25,905 bases of DNA from CAZHGD01 sp964531735. GTDB lineage: Bacteria > Armatimonadota > UBA10988. Position 1 is the stretch's first letter; each line of letters starts with the position of its first letter. The stretch lies in contig CAZHGD010000105.1 of the NCBI GenBank assembly GCA_964531735.1, forward strand, positions 1-25,905, read 5' to 3'. A program made the translations under genes and the position numbers. The notes under the pieces are model-generated. The model was not told the origin of the DNA. It worked only from the letters and a program-made list of their open reading frames with translations, and ran no database searches. Positions 1-6,800 of the stretch are shown here, one piece after another.

Positions 1-1098
1 CGGCTCGAAGGCGTCCCGCCGGGCGCCAGCGTGGTGGCCGTGGCGGGCGACCCGCCCGGGCGACTGCTGGTAGGCGGCGCCCGGATGCCCGCGGCCAAGG
101 CCGGCGACCCCGCGGTGACACCGGCGCTGGGCGATGCGTGCCTGGTCTCCGACCGCGGCTGGGGCATCCGGCGGCTGGTCACCGGGCAGGGCGTGCAAGG
201 CTGGCCGGCCATGCTGCGGCGGGTGGTCCTGGCCGGTGATGCCTCAGGCCGCCTGCACGTCTGGCCGCTGGGCACCAGTGAGCGCGACCTGTCGCCCTGG
301 CAGGTGGACGCCGGCGGGCCGATGCGAGTCGGGCCGCTGGTGGTCGGTGGCACCTTCGTGTTCGCCGGTGGCCTGCGCGTGCAGTGCGTCAGCGACCTGG
401 TGCAGCCGCGCTGGAAGACCGAGGTCGGCGGGCCGGTGACGCAGGCCATGGCCTGCGACGGCGCCACGGTGTTCGCCGCCGCTGGCCAGCAGTTGGTGGC
501 CCTGGCGGCTGAGGATGGCCGCGAGCGTTGGCGCACCGCCCTGCCCCACGCGCCGCAGACCGGTCTGCTGGTGACCGCCGGACTGGTCGTGCTCGGACTG
601 GCCGACGGCTCACTCCGCGCCTTCGACGCCGGCGATGGCGAAGAGGCCTGGCAGGTGGCGGCGGTCAGCGCCGCCTTCGCCCCGCACCTGGCCCTGGGCG
701 GACCGTGGCTGTTCGCCGCCGACCAGGCCGGCAAGCTGGTGGCCGTCGAGGCCACCTCCGGCGAGACGCTCTGGCGCGCCGAGTCGGCCCCGCCGCTCGG
801 CAGCCCGACCATCGGCTACGGCCATGTCTTCGCGGTCAACGGCGACGGGGCGTTGGTGGCCACGCCGATTGCGCCGGAGCGCCACGCCTGGCAGTACACC
901 ATTCGTGATGAGAACCAGGCGGTCGAGCACCTCAGCGGCGTCGTCTCGGTGGTCGGCCCACGGCTTTACGTCACCACCATTGGTGGCGCGCTGGTGGCGC
1001 TCGACCTCCGTGAGCCCACGGGCCCGGTGCCCTGGCCGGTGCCGGGCGGCACCGGCGCGCGGAACGGGCGCGTGATCCCGCCGGGCCAAGGCGAATAG
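1..1098 (+). CDS. PQQ-type beta-propeller repeat protein, C-terminal part
   Basis: The frame is open from base 1, so the N-terminus lies outside the window and about 365 residues are visible. The protein consists of repeated blades of the PQQ/WD-like kind: short strands rich in Val, Leu and Ala, each followed by a turn such as ADGSLRAFDAGDGEEAW, DQAGKLVAVEATSGETLW or GALVALDLREPTG. The G-x-L-x-A-x-D/E-x-x-(S/D)-G-E-x-x-W pattern is the hallmark of the PQQ_2 fold. Such propellers are found in quinoprotein dehydrogenases, BamB-like scaffolds and sensor proteins. No catalytic metal or quinone site can be assigned from this fragment, so I call the fold and not the function. The missing N-terminus could carry a signal peptide, kinase or other domain. 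The stop is TAG. No strong terminator follows within the 154-bp gap to the next gene. Confidence 0.85.
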   Translation, partial: RLEGVPPGASVVAVAGDPPGRLLVGGARMPAAKAGDPAVTPALGDACLVSDRGWGIRRLVTGQGVQGWPAMLRRVVLAGDASGRLHVWPLGTSERDLSPWQVDAGGPMRVGPLVVGGTFVFAGGLRVQCVSDLVQPRWKTEVGGPVTQAMACDGATVFAAAGQQLVALAAEDGRERWRTALPHAPQTGLLVTAGLVVLGLADGSLRAFDAGDGEEAWQVAAVSAAFAPHLALGGPWLFAADQAGKLVAVEATSGETLWRAESAPPLGSPTIGYGHVFAVNGDGALVATPIAPERHAWQYTIRDENQAVEHLSGVVSVVGPRLYVTTIGGALVALDLREPTGPVPWPVPGGTGARNGRVIPPGQGE

Positions 1099-1168
1099 CG
1101 CCGCCCGACCGGCGCTGCACTATGTTAGCTGACGCTGCCTGCCGGTTGGGAGCGTTGCCGGCGCGCAA

Positions 1169-1197
1169 TAGACAACAGTGACTCTGCGGTGTAGTCT
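1169..1197 (+). promoter_or_regulatory. Weak candidate promoter before the methyltransferase gene
   Basis: TAGACA (1169-1174) and TAGTCT (1192-1197) are separated by 17 bp, each matching four of six consensus bases. Downstream, CCGGTCC (1204-1210) and GGACCGG (1228-1234) can pair into a leader stem ending just before the ribosome binding site at 1241. Both signals are modest and could be chance. Confidence 0.25.
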
Positions 1198-1252
1198 TGT
1201 CCTCCGGTCCACCACACCGGGCGGGGCGGACCGGCGCACCGGGAGAGCGGGA

Positions 1253-2020
1253 GTGGTTGAGGATCCAACGCAGCGGTTCACCGACCGAGTGGACGACTAC
1301 GCGCGCCACCGGCCCTCGTACCCGCCGCAGGTGATCAGCATTCTGCAGCGCGCCTGCGGGCTGACCAGCGAGCAGGTCATCGCCGACGTGGGCTCGGGCA
1401 CCGGCCTGTTGACCGCGGTGCTGGTGGGGCACGGCAACCTGGTCTACGCGGTGGAGCCGAACGACGCCATGCGCCGGGCCGCCGAGTCGTGGTTGCAGCC
1501 CAACCTGAGCTTCCACAGCCAGGCCGGTCGCGCCGAGGCGACGGGCCTGCCCGACGCGAGCGTCGATCTGGTGACCGTGGCGCAGGCGATCCATTGGTTC
1601 GAGCCGGACGCCACGGCCGCGGAGTTCCGCCGCATTCTGCGACCGGGCGGCTGGCTGGCGATCCTCAACAACAGCCGGCGAGTGGCTGGCGACGCGCTGG
1701 GCGGCGCGGTGGAGGAACTGATGCGCCGCCACCGCGAGCCGCCGCCGGCGCAGTACTGGCCGCTGGGCCCGGAGCTGCTGGGCCGCTACTTCGGCGGCGA
1801 GGGCTACACCCAGCAGGCCTGTGAGAACCACCAGGTCCTCGACTTGGCCGGCTTCGTCGGCTTGTGGATGTCTCGCTCGCGCGTGCCCACAGCGGGCCGG
1901 CCCGGCCACGAGGAGCTGATGGCCGGCTTGCACCGGCTGTTCGAGCAACACCAGGTCGGCGGCACGGTGACCATCAACTACGACACCATGGTGTACGCCG
2001 GACACCTGGCGGCGACATAG
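1253..2020 (+). CDS. Class I SAM-dependent methyltransferase
   Basis: A 255-residue protein of the Methyltransf_11/25 type. Motif I is DVGSGTG at residues 45-51. The acidic end of strand 2 follows in AVEPN (66-70), where Glu68 should hold the SAM ribose. The post-I region has the usual GLPDASVDLVTVAQAIHWF-like form and is followed by a LRPGGWLAI motif. The opening region, with FTDRVDDYARHRPSYP, is typical of a common subfamily of small-molecule or unassigned methyltransferases. The frame opens at 1178, but I chose the GTG at 1253 because GGGAGA lies six bases upstream and homologues of this family begin close to this motif. The substrate cannot be read from sequence. It is followed after 57 bp by the tRNA/glmU block, which has its own promoter, so it is probably a single-gene unit. 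Confidence 0.88.
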   Translation: MVEDPTQRFTDRVDDYARHRPSYPPQVISILQRACGLTSEQVIADVGSGTGLLTAVLVGHGNLVYAVEPNDAMRRAAESWLQPNLSFHSQAGRAEATGLPDASVDLVTVAQAIHWFEPDATAAEFRRILRPGGWLAILNNSRRVAGDALGGAVEELMRRHREPPPAQYWPLGPELLGRYFGGEGYTQQACENHQVLDLAGFVGLWMSRSRVPTAGRPGHEELMAGLHRLFEQHQVGGTVTINYDTMVYAGHLAAT

Positions 2021-2036
2021 CCCGGACGCGCGAACC

Positions 2037-2066
2037 TTGACGCTACGCGGCTTGGCCGGCTATACT
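2037..2066 (+). promoter_or_regulatory. Sigma70-type promoter for tRNA-Gln and the glmU-like operon
   Basis: TTGACG (2037-2042) and TATACT (2061-2066) are separated by 18 bp, five of six matches in each box. The tRNA begins 12 bases after the -10 box. The cyclase operon at 21796-21825 has the same two hexamers with the same 18-bp spacing, which strengthens both calls. Confidence 0.8.
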
Positions 2067-2077
2067 GGCGCCTCGTC

Positions 2078-2148
2078 TGGGGCGTGGCCAAGCGGCAAGG
2101 CAGAGGACTTTGGATCCTCGATCCCTGGTTCGAATCCAGGCGCCCCAA
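2078..2148 (+). tRNA. tRNA-Gln (anticodon TTG)
   Basis: A 71-base cloverleaf can be folded by hand. The acceptor stem TGGGGCG pairs with CGCCCCA over seven perfect pairs, including the U1-A72 pair typical of glutamine tRNAs. The D stem is GCC/GGC. The anticodon stem GAGGA/TCCTC closes the loop CTTTGGA, giving anticodon TTG at 2110-2112. The T stem CCTGG/CCAGG closes the loop TTCGAAT. The discriminator base is A2148. CCA is not encoded, so the 3' end must be added by nucleotidyltransferase. The glmU-like start codon lies 28 bases downstream with no terminator between, so the tRNA is probably processed from a longer mRNA that also carries the three housekeeping genes. Confidence 0.97.
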
Positions 2149-2176
2149 TGCCCGACCCGGACTGGGATTCGCAACG

Positions 2177-2917
2177 ATGAACGAAGCCGCCGTGGTGCTT
2201 GCCGCAGGCAAGGGCACCCGGATGAACTCGGACCTGCCGAAGGTCTTGCACCAGGCCGCGGGATTCCCGCTGGTACACTGGGTGATCGAGGCCTGCCGCG
2301 CCGCCGGTGTCGACGACATCGTGGTGGTGGTCGGCTACCGGTCCGAGTTGGTCCGCGAGGCGCTGGCCGGCTACGGCGTGAGGTTTGCCGAGCAGACCGA
2401 GCAGTTGGGTACCGGGCACGCCGCGGCGCAGGCGCAAGCGGCGCTGGCCGGTCTCGTGGGCCGGGTGTTCTGTCTCAACGGCGACAGCCCGCTGGTCACC
2501 GGCGAGGTGCTGTCGCAGATGCGCGCGGCGCACGAGGCGGAGCAGGCCGATCTGACGTTGTTGTACGTGGCGCCGGAGACCCCGCTGGAGTACGGGCGGC
2601 TGATCCGCGCCGAATCGGGTTACGTCCAGGACGTTGTCGAAGAGCGTGACTGCACGCCGGAGCAGCGGGCCATCCGCGAGCTGAACGTGGGCAGTTACGT
2701 GTTCAACGCGCCGGATATCTGGCAGGCGTTGGCGGCGTTGAAGAACGACAACAAGGCAGGCGAATACTACGTCACCGATGTGGCGCGTTACTACGGCCGG
2801 GGTGACGGACGCGTTGTGGCGGTCGAGGCGCCGGATGACATGGCCCTCGGCGTGAACACCCCGGAGCAGCTCCGGCGGGTGGAGCAGATTCTGCTCGCTC
2901 GGGCCGGAGCGGTGTGA
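2177..2917 (+). CDS. glmU: GlmU-like N-acetylglucosamine-1-phosphate uridylyltransferase domain, without acetyltransferase half
   Basis: A 246-residue nucleotidyltransferase. The N-terminal signature LAAGKGTRMNSDLPKVLH starts at residue 8 and includes the catalytic Arg15 and Lys22. EQLGTGHA (76-82) and NGDSPLV, with the metal-binding Asp103, follow. NAGEYY-like and GVNTPEQL motifs near the C-terminus complete the GlmU pyrophosphorylase pattern. The family enzyme makes UDP-GlcNAc from UTP and GlcNAc-1-phosphate in the cytoplasm. Typical bifunctional GlmU is about 450 residues and has a left-handed beta-helix acetyltransferase domain, which is absent here. A frame open upstream begins at 2084 inside the tRNA, and the ATG at 2177 fits the family N-terminus. 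It stands first in a run with bL25 and Pth, as in the classical glmU-prs-ctc-pth cluster. GlcN-1-P acetylation must be done by another protein, or this enzyme uses a related sugar phosphate. Confidence 0.88.
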   Translation: MNEAAVVLAAGKGTRMNSDLPKVLHQAAGFPLVHWVIEACRAAGVDDIVVVVGYRSELVREALAGYGVRFAEQTEQLGTGHAAAQAQAALAGLVGRVFCLNGDSPLVTGEVLSQMRAAHEAEQADLTLLYVAPETPLEYGRLIRAESGYVQDVVEERDCTPEQRAIRELNVGSYVFNAPDIWQALAALKNDNKAGEYYVTDVARYYGRGDGRVVAVEAPDDMALGVNTPEQLRRVEQILLARAGAV

Positions 2918-2927
2918 GGCAGTGGCA

Positions 2928-3239
2928 ATGGCAGCACAGGTTCTAGCCGCGCGTGAGCGCGCTCAGGTTGGTCGCAGTACGGCCCGCGAAGCTCGTCGCA
3001 CGGGCTTCGTTCCGGCCGTGATGTATGGCAAGGGCATCGACACGGTGGCGCTGGAGGTCGAGGAGCGCGAGTTGGCGCGCATCCTGCGCGCCGACGGCAA
3101 GCAGGCGACGATTGCGCTGGACATCGCCGGTCAGGCACAGCCGACCTTGTGCCGGGTGCAGGAAGTCCAGCGGGTGCCGGTCAGCCGCCTGATCCGCCAC
3201 ATCGACTTCCTGGTCGTGCCGGATGGCAGCGACGGCTGA
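2928..3239 (+). CDS. rplY: 50S ribosomal protein bL25 (Ctc family), short form
   Basis: A 103-residue protein that binds 5S rRNA in the large subunit. The family pattern is clear: AREAR followed by GFVPAVMYGKG near the N-terminus, a central ELARILR segment, and the C-terminal VQRVPVSRLIRHIDFLVV, which corresponds to the conserved Q-x-x-P-v-x-x-x-x-H-x-D-F-l-x-v motif. It has only the 5S-binding domain, as in E. coli RplY, and not the extra C-terminal domain of TL5/Ctc proteins. I chose ATG 2928 over GTG 2922 because GAGG (2916-2919) sits eight bases before it. The start lies just after the stop of the GlmU-like gene, and the 3' end overlaps the pth start by 17 bases. Expression of the three genes is therefore likely coupled. 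Confidence 0.88.
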   Translation: MAAQVLAARERAQVGRSTAREARRTGFVPAVMYGKGIDTVALEVEERELARILRADGKQATIALDIAGQAQPTLCRVQEVQRVPVSRLIRHIDFLVVPDGSDG

Positions 3240-3801
3240 GCGTCGGCTAATCGTCGGGCTGGGCAATCCCGGGCCGCAGTACCAGGCCACCCGGCACAAC
3301 GTCGGTTTCCACGTGGTGGACCGGTTGCTGTCGCGGTGGTCGGTTAGCCGTTCACTGCGCAAGTTCCACGCCGACGTCTTCGAGGTCCGCCTCGAGGGCG
3401 GACCGGTGGTGACCCTCCTCAGACCCCTCACCTACATGAATGTCTCCGGCCGCGCGGTGGCCGGAGCGGTCGGCTATTGGGAGCTGCCGCTCGAGTCACT
3501 GCTGCTGGTCTGTGACGACTTCAACCTGCCGTTGGGGCGCCTGCGCGTCCGCCGCTCCGGTAGCGCCGGCGGCCAGAAGGGCCTGGCCGACACCATCTCC
3601 CGGCTGGGCACCAACGAGTTCGCGCGCCTGCGTATCGGCATCGCGGCGCCGACGGGCGATCCAATCGACCATGTTTTGGGAACGTTTGCGCCGGACGAGC
3701 GTCCGGTCATCGGCGAAGCCGTGGACCGGGCCGCTGACGCAATCGAGCTGTGGCTGCGCAGTGGTATCGACGAGGTGATGAACCGCTATAACGCGGGCTA
3801 A
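3223..3801 (+). CDS. pth: Peptidyl-tRNA hydrolase
   Basis: A 192-residue enzyme that recycles peptidyl-tRNA by hydrolysing the ester bond between peptide and tRNA. All main active-site residues are present with a constant offset of five from E. coli Pth: Asn15 (in GLGNPG), His25 (ATRHNVGF), Asn73 (TYMNVSG) and Asp98 (VCDDFNLPLG). The loop GGHNG of the E. coli enzyme reads GGQKG here (116-120), so E. coli Asn114 is replaced by Lys119. I recall this GGQKGL variant from planctomycete-type sequences, so it looks like a lineage feature and not decay. The ATG at 3223 overlaps the end of the bL25 gene. No clear Shine-Dalgarno is present, which fits translational coupling. The gene is the last of the tRNA-Gln/glmU block. 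Confidence 0.95.
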   Translation: MAATAERRLIVGLGNPGPQYQATRHNVGFHVVDRLLSRWSVSRSLRKFHADVFEVRLEGGPVVTLLRPLTYMNVSGRAVAGAVGYWELPLESLLLVCDDFNLPLGRLRVRRSGSAGGQKGLADTISRLGTNEFARLRIGIAAPTGDPIDHVLGTFAPDERPVIGEAVDRAADAIELWLRSGIDEVMNRYNAG

Positions 3802-3841
3802 TCTGGTCGGCGGAGGCGCGCGACCGGAGGAGTCAGAGGAC

Positions 3842-6800
3842 ATGAAGCACTGGCCGTGGGCCGTGGTCGTCCCGTTGGTGGCCGTAGCCGCCGTCTGCGC
3901 TGCTGAAGCGCCGCCCCTGCCGCCGGAAACTGCGGCCCTGCACGCCACCCCGGACGCGCAATACGACCTGGCCGTGCAAGTCACCGGCGATGAGCGGGCC
4001 ACCCTGTTCTTCGCCCTGCAGGACGCCACCCACGGCTACCGCCTGACTCTCAACGCCGAGGCCGCCGAACTGGCCCGACTCGGCACGCCCGCCACGTTGG
4101 TGGCCCGCGGCGAGCGGCCCTACGCGGCGACCGGCAAGCACACCGTGATCTTCCGCCGCCGCGAAGTCAACGTCTACGTCATCGTCGACGGCCGCCTCGT
4201 GCTGTCGGCGACCGACGGTGTCTACAGCGGTGGCGCCGCCGCCGTGGCCAAGGCCGACGCGGCCCGCGTGAAGGTGCCCGACGGCGGCTACCAGAGCGTC
4301 GAGGACATCTTCTTCCACGACGACTTCATGCGGACCAAGGACCAGCAGCAGCTCGGCGTGTGGCGGCACGTGTCCGGCAAATGGCGGTTCTACAGCGTGC
4401 TCGAGACCAACGAGCGCGCCGATCCGCGACTGAGCGTCAACCCCTTCTCGCTGGGCCTGGACAGCGACGGCAAGACGCCGGCCGTCGTGGTCACCGGCTA
4501 CCCGTTCTGGTGCGACTACGAGTACGGCGCGTCGCTGCGCAGCCGCGGACGCGGCTGGGCCGGCCTCGTCTTTGCCCAGCGCGCCGCCGACGACTACTAC
4601 CTGCTGCGAGCCGACTTGCGCGAGCAACGCCTGGAGCCGCGCCGGATCGAGCTGGTGCGCCAGAAAGGCACCGAGACCGTGGTACTCGACAGCGGCGCGG
4701 CGCTGCTGTCGGCCGACCAGTGGTACCGCTTCGGCGTGCGCCTGCGCGGCGGCCGCATCCAGTGCCTGCTGGACGGCGACGTCATCTTCGACCGCGTCGA
4801 TCCCGAGGCCGCCGGCGGTCCGGTCGGCCTGTGGGCCATGGGCACCGGCGCCGAGACGCTGTTCGACGATGTCCACTGCGAGACCAACCTGCAATGGCCG
4901 ATGGATCGCGTCGCCTCGCTCCAGGCGCCGACCGTCGACTCCCAGGGCAACTGGTCGCTGCCGGCGACCAGCGCCCAGCGCATCGGCAACGATCCCGGCC
5001 CGCGCGCGCTGCACTGCTCCGGCGGCGACGATGCCTGGTATGCCTTCGGCGACGCGGCGGGCAAGGGCTTCCGGCTCGACGCGACCGTGCAGGCCGAGCA
5101 GGCGGGGCAGGTCTCGCTGGTCTTCGGCCACCAGAGCGCCGACAACAGTTGGCGGGTGACCTGGGACAGTGCCCAGCAGAAACTGAGTCTGGCGCGCGTG
5201 GTCGAGGGCCGGCTGAAGCCGCTGGGCTCGGTCACCGACCGGCTCGAGCCGGGCCAACCGCACACCGTCTCGCTCGACCTGATCACCGAGGGGCGGGTGC
5301 AGGTGCGCCGCGACGGCATGTTGCGCCTGCGGGCCGCGGTCAAGGAGGCGCCCGTCGGCCGCATCGGCGTCGGCTGCCGCGGCACCGGCGCCGTCTTCAG
5401 CGACCTGGTCCTGCGCCAGTACGTGCCGGTCGATACCGAAGTGCCCGTCGACAACAACGCCTTCGCCGCCGACCCGTTCATGCTGCACTGGGCCTCGTCG
5501 CTGGCCGATTGGTTCCCGGTGGGTGAGGCAGCCAAGGACGCTCTCAAGCAGCAGGTCTACTGGCACAAGGGCGACTTCTACAACGCCTTCCGGCTCGATC
5601 TGCCGGCGGCCGACAACGCCGCCGTGCTGCTGTGCGCCACCGAGGAGCGCTGGCTGCCGCCGAGCAACGAGGCCGTGGCGGCCACGGTCCACCGGCTGCT
5701 CGCCGTGCCGGACAAGCAGTATGCCGGTGACGGCTACGCCTTGCACATCGTCAAGGGCGACGGGCCGACCCGACTCTACCTGCTGCGTCAAGGCGTGCGG
5801 GTGAAAGACGGTACCTTGCCCGACGGCACCGACAAGATCGCCATCGGCCACGACGGCGGCGTCACCTGGGTCGAGGCCGGCGGCAAGGACGTGTTGGTCT
5901 ACCACGACCACCAGCCGCTGACCGGGCCGCGGGTGGCCTTGCGCGTCAAGGGCAACGACGTGCTGTTCAACGTCAGGTGCCGCCGCGAAGGCATCATCGA
6001 CGAGGTCTTCGAGCAGGCGCCGGTGCGCTGGGTGCAGCAAGGCAACTGGGAGATCACCAACCGGTTCAGTTGCACGCCGACCTGGTCGCACATGACGGCC
6101 CTCGAACGCGGCGGCCTCGGCGCCCTGTTCCACAAGGACGCCTTCCCCGGCAACGTCACCGTCGAGTACTACGCCGGCATGCGCATGCAGACCGGCTACG
6201 CGATGATCTACCCGCGGCCGGGCGACTTCAACTGCACCTTCGGCGCCAAGCCGTTCGACCTGGGCAGTGGCGTCAGCCTGCTGCCCGGCGCCTGGGACTC
6301 CGACTGGAGCAGCGTCTGGACGCGGTTCGTCAACGGCAACAAGGTGATCGCCGAGACCGACCGGCCGCTGGTGCCGCGGACCCGCGAGGACGGCGGCCAG
6401 CGCTACATTCCGGTGCCCTACATCTCCGCCGGGCGCGATGTCCACGGCGCCTGGTACTACGTCAAGAGCCGCTGCGTCAACGGCCTGCTGGAAGGCTACT
6501 TCGACAACGTCAAGGTGCTGAGCACCGCGGCGCCGAAGCTGACCGGCGACCGCGTGGCCGTCTGGACGCAGGAGAACCAAATCGTCGTCGCGCGCGTGCG
6601 GCTCACCTACCAGCATCGCCAAATCCCCAAGCGGCTGCTCGACGGCGAGCCCGCGGCGCCACTGGCGGACGAATCGGCCGCCGCGCTGATCACCTGCGCC
6701 GAGGCGCCCGGCATCGCGTTCAACTTCGATGCCTCGCTCGGCGGCTGGTCGACGCGCGACCGCTACCGCAACGTGGATCTGGAGCGCGGCACCGACGGCG

